A stretch of 64,000 nucleotides of DNA from Solen grandis (Eukaryota; Mollusca; Bivalvia; Adapedonta; Solenidae). The notes below the pieces were generated by a model, which worked only from the letters and a program-made list of their open reading frames with translations, did not search any database and was not told the DNA's origin. Positions within the stretch are counted from its first letter, which is position 1, and each line of letters begins with the position of its first letter. Shown here piece after piece: positions 44,951-57,315 of this stretch. Made by a program: the position numbers and the translations under genes. Location of the stretch: the NCBI GenBank assembly GCA_021229015.1, contig CM037782.1:45387040-45451039 (forward strand), in the 5' to 3' direction.

Positions 44951-47900
44951 ACTGGTGAGCTTTGTGATCGCCTTTTGTCCGTCGTCCGTCGTCCGTCGTC
45001 CGTGCGTGCGTGCGTGCGTGCGTCCGTCGTCAACAATTTCTTTAAACAACATCTCCTTCTAAACTACTCACTGGATTTTGATAAAACTTCACAGGAATGT
45101 TCATTATGGGGCCCTTTTCCAAAGTTGTTAAAATTATTTTGATTGGTCAAAAATCTAGGTCACAGGAGCTAAAAATAGATTTTAAAAATGAAAATTTTAA
45201 AAATCTTCTTCTCCGAAACCACAAGGCCTAGCCTTTTGATTTTTAGCTCACCTGAGCACAACGTGCTCATGGTGAGCTATTGTGATCGCCTTTTGTCCGT
45301 CGTCCGTCGTCCGTCGTCCGTGCGTGCGTGCGTGCGTGCGTCCGTCGTCAACAATTTGCTTTAAACAACATCTCCTCATGAACCGCTGAAGGGATTTTGA
45401 CCAAACTTCACAGGAATCATCCTTATGATGCCTTCTATCAAAGTTGTACAAATTATTCAGATTGGTTAAAAAAGTAGGTCACAGGAGCTAAAAATAGATT
45501 TTAAAAATGCAAACTTTGAAAATCTTCTTCTGCAAAACTGCAAGGCCTAGAGCTTAGATATTTGGTATGTAGCATCATCTTATGGGCCATTACCAAGATT
45601 GTACAAATCATAGCCCTACGATGATAAATGACCCCGCACCAGGGGTCACTTGTTTTACATAGAGTTATATAGGAAAATCTTTTAAAATCTTCTTCTGCAA
45701 AACTGCAAGGCCTAGAGCTTAGATATTTGGTATGTAGCATCATCTTATGGTTCATTACCAAGATTGTTCAAATCATAGCCCTATGGTGATAAATGCCCCC
45801 GCACCAGGGGTCACTTGTTTAACATAGATTTATATAGGAAAAACTTTAAAAATCTTCTTCTATGAATCCATAAGGCCTAGAGCTTAGATATTTCATATAT
45901 AGCATCATCTAATGGTTCATTACCAAGATTGTTCAAATCATAGCCCAAACGGTGATAAATGCCCCCGCAATAGGGGTCACTTGTTTAACATAGAGTTATT
46001 TAGGAAAACTTTAAAAATCTTCTTCTATGAATCCATAAGGCCTAGAGATTAGATATTTGGTATGTAGCATCATCTTATGGTTCATTACCAAGATTGTACA
46101 AATCATAGCCCTACGGTGATAAATGCCCCTGCACCAGGGGTCACTTGTTTTACATAGAGTTATATAGGAAAATGTTAAAAAATCTTCTTCTATGAATCCA
46201 TAAGGCCTAGAGATTAGATATTTGGTATGAAGCATCATCTTATGGTTCATTACCAAGATTGTACAAATCATGACCCTATGGGTATAAATGACCCCGCACC
46301 ATGGGTCACTTGTTTTACATAGAGTTATATAGGAAAAACTTTAAAAATCTTCTTCTATGAATCCATTAGGCCTAGAGCTTAGATATTTGGTATGTAGCAT
46401 CATCTTATGGGCCATTACCAAGATTGTACAAATCATAGCCCTACGATGATAAATGACCCCGCACCAGGGGTCACTTGTTTTACATAGACTTATATAGGAA
46501 AATCTTTAAAAATCTTCTTCTATGAATCCATTAGGCCTAGAGCTTAGATATTTGGTATGTAGCATCATCTTATGGTTCATTACCAAGATTGTACAAATCA
46601 TAGCCCTAGGTTGATAAATGACCCCGCACCAGGGGTCACTTGTTTTACATAGAGTTATATAGGAAAATCTTTAAAAATCTTCTTCTATGAATCCATAAGG
46701 CCTAGAGATTAGATATTTGGTATGAAGCATCATCTTATGGTTTATTACCAAGATTGTACAAATCATAGCCCTATGGTGATAAATGACCCCGCACCAGGGG
46801 TCACTTGTTTTACATAGAGTTATATAGGAAAATCTTTAAAAATCTTCTTCTATGAATCCATTAGGCCTAGAGCTTAGATATTTGGAATGTAGCATCATCT
46901 AATGGTTCATTATCAAGATTTTCAAAATGGTGGCCCTTTGGAGATAAATGATCCCGCACTAAGTCTTCTCCTCTGAAACCATAAGGCCCAATGCTTATAT
47001 ATTTGGTGTGTAGTATTGTCAGGGCTAAAATGTTTAAGATTGAGTTATATCAGAATTCTTGTCTGTTTAAAAACCTTGTAATCAGTTGTAGCAATGGTAC
47101 TCAGGTGAGCGATCCAGGGCCATCATGGCCCTCTTGTTGGTATGTAGCATGATCTTATGACTCTCTACCAAGATTGTTCAAATTTTGGCCCCTGGGTCAA
47201 AATTGACCCCGCCCCAGGGGTCACTTGATTTAACATAGGCTAATATAGGAAAAACTTGAAAAAATCTTCTTCTCCGAAACCACAAGGCCTAGCCTTTTGA
47301 TTTTTGGTATGTAGCATGATCTTATGACTCTCTACCAAGATTGTTCAAATTATGACCCTGGGGTCAAAATTGGCCCCGCCCCAGGGGTCACGTGATTTAA
47401 CATAGGCTAATATAGGAAAAACTTGAAAAATCTTCTTCTCAGAAACCACAAGACCTGGAGCTTAGATATTTGGTGTGCAGCATTGTCTAGTAGATCACTA
47501 CCAAGTTTGTTCAAATCATGGCCCTGGGGTCAAATTTGGCCCCGCCCCAGGGGTCACCTGATTTTACATAGGCTAATATAGGAAATACTTGAAAAAATCT
47601 TCTTCTCAGAAACCACAAGTCCTAGCCTTTTGATTTTTGGTATGTAGCATGATCTTATGACTCTCTACCAAGATTATAAAAATTATGACCCTGGGGTCAA
47701 AATTGGCCCCGCCCCAGGTGTCACTTGATTTAACATAGGCTACTATAGGAAAAAACCTTGAAAAATCTTCTTCTCAGAAACCACAAGGCATAGAGTTAAG
47801 ATATTTGGTGTGTAGCATTGTCTTGTGGATCTCTACCAAGTTTGTTCAAATCATGACCCTGGAGTCAAAATTGGCCCCGCCCCAGGGGTCACTTGATTTA

Positions 47901-48408
47901 ACATATGCTAATATAGGAAAAACTTGAAAAATCTTCTTCTCAGAAACCACAAGGCCTAGGGTTTAGATATTTGGTGTGCAGCATTGTCTAGTAGATCACT
48001 ACCAAGTTTGTTCAAATCATAGCCCTGGGGTCAAATTTGGCCCCGCCCCAGGGGTCACCTGATTTTACATAGGCTAATATAGAAATAACTTGAAAATTCT
48101 TCTTTTTAGGAAACTAGAAAACACATGGCCTGGCATTTAGATATTTGGTGAAAATATTGGCCCCTCTCCAGGGATCACTTGATTTTACATAGACTTATTT
48201 TGGAAAAAAATCTAGAAAAATTTCTTCTCAAAAACCACAAGGTCTGGAGTTTAGATATTTGGTATGTAACATGGGCTAATAGACCTCTACCCAGTTTGTT
48301 CAAATCATGACCCTGGGGTCAAAATTGGCTCTGCCCCAGGGGTCACTTGATTTTACATAGCCTAATGATATCAGGTGAGCGATCCAGGGCCATCATGGCC
48401 CTCTTGTT
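44951..48408 (+). mobile_element. AGCTCACC-family outer element, split by a second copy
   Basis: The 5' part (44951-45244) lacks the terminal palindrome arm but has tttgtgatcgccttttgtcc, (CCGTCGT)n and (GTGC)n, and stops in 'ccttttgattttt'. The 3' part (47139-48408) resumes with ggtatgtagcatgatctt. Intact arrays elsewhere read 'gatttttggtatgtagcatg' without interruption, so the two parts fit exactly. The core units are ~170 bp (tctaccaagattgttcaaat, gaccctggggtcaaaattgg, ccccaggggtcacttgattt). It ends CAGGTGAGCGATCC, AGGGCCATCATGGCCCT and CTTGTT. Confidence 0.82.
45245..47138 (+). mobile_element. AGCTCACC-family inner element, complete, ~170-bp core repeats
   Basis: It starts AGCTCACCTGAGCACAACGT then GCTCATGGTGAGC, with (CCGTCGT)n and (GTGC)n runs. 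About nine units follow, marked by tcttcttctatgaatccata, aggcctagagcttagatatt and accccgcaccaggggtcact. It ends CTCAGGTGAGCGATCC, AGGGCCATCATGGCCCT and CTTGTT. It sits inside the outer element without an evident target-site duplication. Confidence 0.9.
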
Positions 48409-49353
48409 GTATTAGTCACCCAGAGAGTTTCCCTTTGCTGAGGCATTAATGCAAAACTATATTAAGGAAATGTTTTCTACATGCTGATGGTTTAAAATTA
48501 TCCAGACAGAGGTGTACTATGATACCTTTTCTCTGTAGTTACAAATTTGCTTGGAAACAAGAAATATTTTCCTCTATTAACAGAGACAATTTGATATATT
48601 ATTACTGTTTATGTGAGTGATAGACTTAGAAATGTTAAGAGTATAGACTGATTTGCCTGTCTCAAGTTCTGATGGGAATTTATGAACAGTGGAAATGTCA
48701 AGTCTCGTGATTCTTTGCTAGAATCATGTATTGCAGCTGTTTATGACATGACAGGTTTTACACTTAATTGCCATAAACATTCATTATTCTGTAGATAGAA
48801 ATAATTAAAAAATTCAAACTGTTCAGTTCAAAACTTGACACAACAAGCAGTGATAATCATTTTTGTGACAGTTATTTTGGATGTATAGAGAATGTTCATA
48901 AATCCAAAATCTTTGGCATGGGATTTCACATTCAAGCATTTTTTCATGGTAGTTTTATACACTTTTGATTTTTTTACCTAGACTGTGAACGGGCAGTGTT
49001 TGATGTATTTTGAGTAATCTTATAGCTGAACATATGATAAGTTAATGTTTATAACTGTGTGTTTATATACCTTTAATAAAGTACAATGTAGGTCTAGGAG
49101 GTTGTAGATTTAAATCACTTTGTTGTATTACATTCTGTTTTAGTTTGGATTATGAATCCCCTTCAGTGATATTTTCATTGTTTCTTTCATTTAATTAATT
49201 TATACTTTTATACCATTTAATTCTTCAGTGATCAGTTAGTGAATGTATTTTGATTTTCACAGTATCTCAATGCACTGAAATAATAATTTTTTACAGTAAT
49301 CATGATTGTTTCATCTCTCCAAGTATAGCATGTTTTGGATTTTACTTCTTTTT
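48409..49353. other. Non-coding spacer between elements
   Basis: No exon or repeat recognised. Confidence 0.4.
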
Positions 49354-51155
49354 AGCTCACCTGAGCACAACGTGCTCATGGTGAGCTTTTGTGATCGCCT
49401 TTTGTCCGGCGTCCGTCCGTGCGTCTTGCGTCAACTTTTCCTTTAAACAACTTCTCCTCCTAAACCACTGGATGGATTTTGACCAAACTTCACAGGAATC
49501 ATCCTTATCATGACCTCTATCAAAGTTGTTCAAATTATTTTGATTGGGTAAATAAGTAGGTCACAGGAGCTAAAAATAGATTTTAAAAATGAAAATTTAA
49601 AAAATCTTCTTCTCCGAAACCACAAGGCCTAGCCTTTTGATTTTTGGTATGTAGCATGATCTTATGATTCTCTACCAAGATTGTACAAATTATGACCCTG
49701 GGGTCAAAATTGGCCCCACCCCAGGGGTCACTTGATTTAACATAGGCTAATATAGGAAAAACTTGAAAAAATCTTCTTCTCCGAAACCACAAGGCCTAGC
49801 CTTTTGAATTTTGGTATGTAGCATGATCTTATGACTCTCTACCAAGATTGTTCAAATTATGACCCTGGGGTTAAAATTGGCCCAGCCCCAGGGGTCACTT
49901 GATTTAACATAGGCTAATATAGAAAAAAACTTGAAAAATCTTCTTCTCAGAAACCACAAAGCATGGAGTTTAAATATTTGGTATGTAGCATGGTCTTATG
50001 ACTCTATACCAAGATTGTTCAAATTATGACCCTGGGGTCAAATTGGCCCTGCCCCAGGGGTCACTTGATTTAACATAGGCTAATATAGAAAAAAACTTGA
50101 AAAATCTTCTTCTCAGAAACCACAAGGCATGGAGTTAAGATATTTGGTGTGTAGCATTGTCTAGCGGATCACAACCAAGTTTGTTCAAATCATGACCCTG
50201 GGGTCAAAATTGGCCCCGCCCAGGAGTCACTTGATTTTACATAGGCTAATATGGAAAAAAACTTGAAAAATCTTCTTCTCAGAAACCACAAGGCCTCGAG
50301 TTTAGATATTTGGTATGTAGCATGGTCTTATGACTCTCTACCAAGATTGCTCAAATTATGACCCTGGGGTCAAAATTGGCCCTGCCCCAGGGTCACTTGA
50401 TTTAACATAGGCTAATATAGGAAAAACTTGAAAAATCTTCTTCTCAGAAACCACAAGGCCTGGGGTTAAGATATTTGGTGTGCAGCATTGTCTAGTAGAT
50501 CACAACCAAGTTTGTTCAAATCATGGCCCTGGGATCAAATTTGGCCCCACCAAGGGGTCACCTGATTTAACATAGGCTAATATAGAAAAAACTTGAAAAA
50601 TCTTCTTCTCTAAAACCACAAGGCCTAGCCTTTTGATTTTTAATATGTAGCATGATCTTATGACTCTCTACCAAGATTGTTCAAATTATGACCCTGGGGT
50701 CAAAATTGGCCCCGCCCCAGGGGTCACTTGATTTAACATAGGCTAATAGGAAAAAAACTTGAAAAATCTTCTTCTCAGACACCACAAAGCATAGAGTTTA
50801 GATATTTGGTGTGTAGCATTGTCTAGTCGATTCTTACCAAGTTTGTTCAAATCATGACGCTGGGGTCAAAATTGGCCCCGCTCCAGGGATCACTTGATTT
50901 TACATAGACTTATATTGGAAAAAAAACTAGAAAAATCTTCAAGGTCTGGAGTTTATATATTTGGTATGTAACATGGGCTAATAGACCTCTTCCAAGTAGA
51001 GTGTGGTAGTGTGTAGCATTGTCTAGTCGATTCGTACCAACTTTGTTCAAATCATGACCCTGGGGTCAAAATTGGCTCTGCCCCAGGGGTCACTTGATTT
51101 TACATAGCCTAATGATACCAGGTGAGCGATTCAGGGCCATCATGGCCCTCTTGTT
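49354..51155 (+). mobile_element. AGCTCACC-family element, complete, ~170-bp core repeats
   Basis: It starts AGCTCACCTGAGCACAACGT after TTTTT and carries a gtccggcgtccgtccgtgcg stretch. About ten core units follow of the gaccctggggtcaaaattgg type. It ends CCAGGTGAGCGATTC, AGGGCCATCATGGCCCT and CTTGTT. Its core is close to that of the outer element at 44951-48408. Confidence 0.9.
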
Positions 51156-51991
51156 GTCTTTTTAAATTAATGCACGTTAAAATAAAGCAATTATCAATAC
51201 TTGATAATGCGAAGAAACATCAAAGGATAAATGGTTGCTACAGTCCAAGCAAATGTAATTGGAAGATTACATAGTGCTGATACAAATGATGAAGGTACAA
51301 ATTGCTGTCAGTGATAGCTGTTGTTATGATGAAGGTACAAATTGCTGTCAGTGATAGCTGTTGTTATGATTTGCACTTAGACATGTTCTCGTCAAGAACA
51401 ACTTTCTTGTGTTTTTTTTTAAATCAAGTTTTTTAAAATGTTTTTTTTTTTTTTAATTCAGTTTGTAAGTAGGTCAACATTTGCATCTATCTCAACAAAA
51501 CATTATTGGCAGAATGTTTGGAAATTGTTCATAAATGTCTTGTGTCATTTTGAAACAGGTGAAGTATTTTTCATGTTAGGAATTAATTTAGAGTATAGAA
51601 AATAGTTTTCAAGCTTTAGGTGCAAAACTGGTTACGTTCCAGTCCATGTATGAATAAGTCAAGAAATTAGCCTCATGGTTATAGTGTTCACCCTTGAGTG
51701 AGAGGATGTGGGTTTGATCCCTGGCTGAGACCCTCTGAAGTGAATAAAAAAAATTTTGTAAGACTGATCGAGGCTCCCTGGGTGAACTCTAGTGAGGCAA
51801 CACTGTATAGACATAGTCTCTAAAATGAAATCAGTCAGCAGGGGGTTAGAACCAAGCAAACAGTGTGAGGTCCTCTCTTGTTTTGTGCCAGTCTCTGTAG
51901 AAGGTAGAGCCAATTGGTAATTTGAAGCCCCTCCCCCTGGTCCAATCCAACTTTGGCATCAGCTGTCTCTTACAAAGTCCTCACCCTTTTT
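51156..51991. other. Spacer with a 40-bp tandem duplication and a SINE-like segment
   Basis: A 40-bp sequence starting near gaaggtacaaattgctgtca is repeated (offsets 51291 and 51331). At about 51665-51930 there is a tRNA-like head, TAGCCTCATGGTTATAG (A box) and GGGTTTGATCCCTGG (B box), in plus orientation: a probable further SINE. Confidence 0.65.
51665..51930 (+). mobile_element. Probable tRNA-derived SINE
   Basis: A-box-like TAGCCTCATGGTTATAG and B-box-like GGGTTTGATCCCTGG are 35-45 bp apart, as in a tRNA head. A body without coding sequence follows. Boundaries are uncertain. Confidence 0.65.
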
Positions 51992-53334
51992 AGCTCACCT
52001 GAGCACAAAGTGCTCAAGGTGAGCTTTTGTGATCGCCCTTCGTCCGTCGTCGTGCGTCGTCCGTCGTCCGTCGTGCGTCGTCCGTCGTCAACAATTTGCT
52101 TTAAACGACATCTCCTCTGAAACCGCTGGACAGAATTTAATGAAACTTGGCAGGAATGTTCCTTGGGTAAGGCTCTACAAAAGTTGCTAAAATAAAGTTG
52201 ATCCATGAAGAACTCTGGTTGCCATGGCAACAAAAAGAAAAATAATTTGAAAACTTTAAAAATCATCTCCTTCAAAACTACTGGCCAGATTTCAAAATAA
52301 TTTGGTACAGATGTTCCTTGGGTCAACCTCTACCAAAGTTGCTAAAATTATTCCGATCCGTAAAAAAACATGGCCGCCAGGGGCGGGGCTTATTTGCCTT
52401 ATATGTATATAGAGAAACCTTTAAACAACATCTCCTCTGAAACCACTGGACAGAATTTGATTAAACTTGGCAGGGATGATCCTTGGGTCAACCTTCACAA
52501 AAGTTGCTAAAATAAACTTGATCCATGTAGAACTCTGGTTGCCATGGCAACAAAAAGGAAAAAAAAATGAAAACTTTAAAAATCATCTTCTTCAAAACCA
52601 CTGGCCAGATTTTAAAATAAATTGGTACAGATGTTCCTTGGGTCAACCTCTACCAAAGTTGCTAAAATTATTCCGATCCGTAAAAAAACATGGCCGCCAG
52701 GGGCGGGGCTTATTTGCCTTATATGTATATAGAGAAACCTTTAAACAACATCTCCTCTGAATCCACTGGACAGAATTTGATTAAATTTGGCAGGAATGAT
52801 CCTTGGGTCAACCTTCACAAAAGTTCCTAAAATAAACTTGATCCATACAGAACTCTGGTTGCCATGGCAACAAAAAGAAAAAAAATATGAAAACTTTAAA
52901 AATCATCTTCTTCAAAACTACTGGCCAGATTTTAAAATAAATTGGTACAGATGTTCCTTGGGTCAACCTCTACCAAAGTTGCTAAAATTATTCCGATCCG
53001 TAAAAAAACATGGCCGCCATGGGCGGGGCTTATTTGCCTTATATGTATATAGAGAAACCTTTAAACAACATCTCCTCTGAAACCACTGGACAGAATTTGA
53101 TTAAATTTGGCAGGAATGATCCTTGGGTCAACCTTCACAAAAGTTCCTAAAATAAACTTGATCCATATAGAACTCTGGTTGCCATGGCAACAAAAAGAAA
53201 AAAAATATGAAAACTTTAAAAATCATCTTCTTCAAAACTACTGGCCAGATTTTAAAATAAATTGGTACAGATGTTCCTTGGGTCAACCTATTTATCTCAG
53301 GTGAGCGATTTAGGGCCATCATGGGCCTCTTGTT
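51992..53334 (+). mobile_element. AGCTCACC-family element, complete, ~320-bp core repeats
   Basis: It starts AGCTCACCTGAGCACAAAGT and has a long cgtccgtcgt-type run. Four units of 320 bp follow (starting near 52100, 52420, 52740 and 53060), each with ccactggacagaatttgat, ctctggttgccatggcaaca, aaaacatggccgccaggggc and cttatatgtatatagagaaa. The last three units are almost identical. It ends CTCAGGTGAGCGATT, AGGGCCATCATGGGCCT and CTTGTT. Confidence 0.9.
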
Positions 53335-53967
53335 ATTAAAAAGTTTTAACTTGTTTACACGTGTTTTTCCTCCAACTTAGTTCTTTCTATGAAAACAAGG
53401 GTAGCTGACAGCTGTGATCAATTACTTTGTGGTGAAAAAAAAGCTGTAACTCAGTCTCTCCCTGAAAAATTCAGTAACTGAGGTGATTTTGTTAGTACCA
53501 TAAAAATTAGATTCCGAAAAAAGCTACAATTTAAGTTTAGAAAGTTAGTTTTCAAGTCAGCTTAATATAGGAATAAATATTCTAGGATCAAAGCTGTACA
53601 CCATTTAAAGGAAAGTGACACTTTATGATCAGGAATGATAGGAAATTATTACCTTGAAGGGGGTTTTCTGTAGATATAATTCTATCCTAGTTATTTTGTT
53701 TCCTTTGTTATACTTACAGTTTTCTCAGAGATATTATTAGGTTGTTTGTTGTCTTAATTTTTCCAAGCAGTTTCTTCATCATTCTCTTGCTGTTGATTTG
53801 AGGCTCATTGATAAAAAACCAATGTGATACACGAAAGTCTTGTATAGCTTAATTATGGTATTAGCTTCAAAATAGCAAATTGCTGTTTATGACAAAGCCT
53901 TGTATTTGTTTTCCTCTGGAATTTTCAGAAAATGGAGTATCCCTGGGGAGCTGGGGTTCTTCTTTTT
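53335..53967. other. Spacer, no features
   Basis: No exon recognised. A short TTTTCAG-preceded ORF start near 53935 runs straight into the next element and is not supported. Confidence 0.4.
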
Positions 53968-55025
53968 AGCTCACATGAGCACAACGTGCTCAAGGTGAGC
54001 TTTTCTGATCGCCTTTTGTCCGCCGTCCGTCGTCCGTGCGTGCGTGTGTCCGTGCGTCCGTGCGTCAACAATTGCTTCAAACAACATCTCCTCCTTAACG
54101 GCTTGGCCAATTTGAAAAATATTTTGCAGGATTGTTCCTTGGATGAAGCTCTACTAAAGTTGTATAAATGGTTCTGGTCCATTGCATAATTAGGTCACAG
54201 GAGCTAAAAATAGATTTTAAAAATGCAAACTTTGAAAATCTTCTTCTGCAAAACTGCAAGGCCTAGAGCTTAGATATTTGGTATGTAGCATTATCTTATG
54301 GGCCACTACCAAGATTGTACAAATCATAGCCCTATGGTGATAAATGACCCCGCAAGAGGGGTCACTTGTTTTACATACGAGTTATATAGGAAAATCTTAA
54401 AAAATCTTCTTCTATGAATCCATAAGGCCTAGAGCTTAGATATTTGGTATGTAGCATCATCTTATGGGCCACTACCAAGATTGTACAAATCATAGCCCTA
54501 TGGTGATAAATGACCCCGCACCAGGGGTCACTTGTTTTACATAGAGTTATATAGGAAAATCTTAAAAAATCATCGTCTATGAATCCATAAGGCCTAGAGC
54601 TTAGATATTTGGTATGTAGCATCATCTTATGGGCCACTACCAAGATTGTACAAATCATAGCCCAATGGTGATAAATGACCCCACACCAGGGGTCACTTGT
54701 TTTACATAGAGTTAAATAGGAAAATCTTAAAAAATCTTCTATGAATCAATAAGGCCTAGAGCTAAGACTTTTGGTATGTAGTAGCATCTAATGGTTCATT
54801 ACAAAGATTTTCAAAGTCTTGGCCCTATGGTGATAAATGACCCTGCGCCCAAGTCTTCTCTGAAACCATATGGCCCATTGCTTAGATATTTGGTGTGTAT
54901 TATTGTCAGGGGTAAAATGTTTTAGATTAAGTTATATCAAAATCCTTGTCTTTTTAAAAACCTTGACATTAGTTGAAGTAATGGTACTCAGGTGAGCGAT
55001 TTAGGGCCATCATGGCCCTCTTGTT
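53968..55025 (+). mobile_element. AGCTCACC-family element, complete, ~175-bp core repeats
   Basis: It starts AGCTCACATGAGCACAACGT after TTTTT with a gtccgtcgtccgtgcgtgcg run. About four units follow of the type in 45245-47138. It ends CTCAGGTGAGCGATTT, AGGGCCATCATGGCCCT and CTTGTT. Confidence 0.9.
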
Positions 55026-56253
55026 TTAATGAAACTTTTATCTTGGTAACTTTGATAGTTAAAATAGTTGAAAGACGTCTTATTGAACTGAACGTGACAA
55101 AAAGGAGTCATTTGCATATCTAATATAGGCAGCTTGTTTAAATAAAATTTCATTTTAAACACCGTCACAGCTAATCTGGAGCACTGTGTAAATTTACTAT
55201 GTTTCTGATATTTTGCTGGCACTATCTTAGCAAATGGAATATTGCATCTCTATGATGCTGAACATAGGATGTTGATAAATGCCAGAATGTTCCTTTATTT
55301 TGCTGTTCCATGACTTTTACTGCTGGTAGTATGCCAAGTTGTTCTGATCATTCCATTAGCCTTATACACCCACTGTGGCTATTAAATCATTCTTCAAAAA
55401 AAAGTTCACCATGGGTGCTTTTCTCAGTTATAAGTCAATGTTAATCACCCTTTCTAACCCTGTTTTGTCTTGTGGATGTTTCTCTCCCATTGTTGAGTCT
55501 AATTTTGTCAACCACAAACATTTGGGGGGATCAAATAGAGATAACACTGTTTATTAGTTTTGTGAATCAGATAGAAGTTTATGATATGTGATGTAACAAT
55601 CATAGAATTCTAGTCTTAAAAATAACCATCATTATCCTTCTTAAAATGCCTGTACTGCACTTAGTCTGCATACCGGTAGATGTTCTAAAAATAAGAAATT
55701 GAACATATGTTTGAGGAATCAGTATTTTATTCAAGAAAAATAAAAGACGTCCGTAGCAATATTTGAAAAGTGGTATGAAAATATAGAATAAAATTAATTT
55801 TTAGACCTATACCCCACTTTGAAACATTGTTCATGACACAAAGGTTAGCAGCCTAGATTTATTACTGTGGAAGAACAGTGAAAGTCCCCTGAAGAAGAAT
55901 GAGAGGTATCTAGTAAAGACAGTGGATGATTATTATGTCTAGAGCATATCTATAATGTCTGGCAGTAATGCAGGGTGTCACTGTGAAGGATTAGCTTGTC
56001 ATGGGAGACAGATTGTTCGCAGTAGCGGCCTCCGGTCTATAGCTAGCATTAGTGTATTATTATTTCTAGTAAATGTACCTATATGTGCTTATCTAGTGTG
56101 TGGTTTGTTAAATACTAGAATTTTAGGGTCTAGACTGTATTGGTTTGTTCAGGTAAACATATTCATTATACTTATTTTTAAACGGAATATATAAAGGGAA
56201 AAGTAGAATCAAATGATTTTGAATATAAAATCATTTAAAAAAAAAATAAAATA

Positions 56254-56260
<7 letters not shown>
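55026..56260. other. Region with one unassigned ORF (55955-56194)
   Basis: A 79-residue plus-strand ORF begins MSGSNAGCHCEGLACHG and has a hydrophobic middle (SVLLFLVNVPICAYLVCGLL). It has no recognised domain. A GTAAAC donor-like site follows TTCAG near 56152. It could be a stray ORF; it does not resemble the missing part of MADD. Confidence 0.3.
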
Positions 56261-56284
<24 letters not shown>

Positions 56285-56554
56285 TGGGGAGCGACGCGAG
56301 AAAACCGGTCCTAAGGTATTTTTTTTCGATTTTTGAATTTTTGTTCTAAAAGAAAGAGAATTTCTTTAGAAATAAAAGTATGCAAAAGAAATTTGGATCG
56401 GACATTTACTTTTTTAGTTATGCTCGGTTTATTGACGTCATGGTTACTATCTTTTTTGTAAATGACGTCGCAAAAAAAAAAAATGACGTTCTGTGCCACG
56501 GTATGTCTGTAGACATGTTTTCTCCTTGTTCATGTATGTTTTATCTTTATTTAT

Positions 56555-56566
56555 TTATTTTTTATT

Positions 56567-56597
<31 letters not shown>

Positions 56598-56602
56598 TTT
56601 TT
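56555..56602. repeat. (ATTT)n microsatellite
   Basis: Tandem TTTA/ATTT units. An (AT)n run lies nearby at about 56263-56285. Confidence 0.85.
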
Positions 56603-56751
56603 TGATGTTAAGGAGTATCATACAATATACAGTGTGGAGTTAGGGGAGAAAAATTACAAAGCAATAGTAATATGATTTTCAACGATTTCACTGATATAAT
56701 TTGTACTTAACATTTTAGTGTAAACAAACATTTCGTATAACAAAAATATTG

Positions 56752-56989
56752 TCAAAACTGGTAATAATATCGGTTAGCGGGTCGAACAAATGGCTGCATC
56801 TTCCTCTGGAGGTGCTCTTTGCGCTGTCTGGACATCCCAGCAGGATTTACGATGGATGGTCGGGCAGCTGATGGAAATGTAAAGTCGGGATCCCTTAGAA
56901 TCATGAACTCCTGTTCATCTGCCTCGGGATCAGTCCTTACACATACAGTGCCTGGTTTCTCGCTGTTGAAGCTGAAGTGCTGATATTGT
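56752..56989 (-). pseudogene. Decayed transposon-derived gene, last exon
   Basis: It encodes QYQHFSFNSEKPGTVCVRT, then an acidic segment, FTFPSAARPSIVNPAGMS and ends ANRYYYQF. The acceptor TTTTCAG and the phase (AG|A) fit the preceding exon. Confidence 0.6.
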
Positions 56990-57114
56990 CTGAAAATAAT
57001 ATTAAATAGCATTATCACACGAGATAAATATTAATTTTTGCATTTATATACAGACGATTTTCTATTGTGATTTTATAAACATGTTCTAAGGTTTCTCTTC
57101 TCATTCTATTTTAC

Positions 57115-57315
57115 CTTATTCTGGGAATAGGTTTGAAATGTCCTTCCAAAAACGGTTTCCATTTTCTCCAATTCCACTGTGTATATCTTACACTGGTGTT
57201 GATGGTGGACGATTTATCAACAAGCTCGGCCAGTTGGTCAATTGTCTCGCAGTCGCTCCTTCGATATTTGATTTTATGTGGGCGAAACTCGAATCCACCA
57301 GACATCGTGCGTGTC
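57115..57315 (-). pseudogene. Decayed transposon-derived gene, third segment
   Basis: It begins GHARCLVDSSFAHIK in one frame and continues KYRRSDCETIDQLAELVDKS in another, so one base is missing near 57270. It ends PIPRI with donor GTAAAA. The ATG-initiated ORF here (MSGGFEF...) is the shifted frame and not a real start. Confidence 0.65.

Noticed and set aside
45501..46271. Minus-strand ORFs with repeated MICTILVMNHKMMLHTKYL segments
   Set aside because: They cross the tandem core units of an AGCTCACC-family element and repeat with the unit length. The same peptide recurs at 49583 and 54371. They are by-products of the repeat.
52467..53304. Three near-identical ORFs of 97 and 65 codons (MAGMILGSTFTKV...)
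   Set aside because: One per 320-bp repeat unit. Identity reflects recent expansion of the unit, not selection on a protein.
53935..54189. Plus-strand ORF MEYPWGAGVLLF... as an exon
   Set aside because: A TTTTCAG precedes it, but after about 10 codons it enters the palindromic end of a repeat element. No conserved peptide.
55955..56194. Possible further MADD exon or small membrane protein
   Set aside because: It does not match the remembered MADD C-terminal half, and no acceptor in the right phase was convincing. Listed only as an unassigned ORF.
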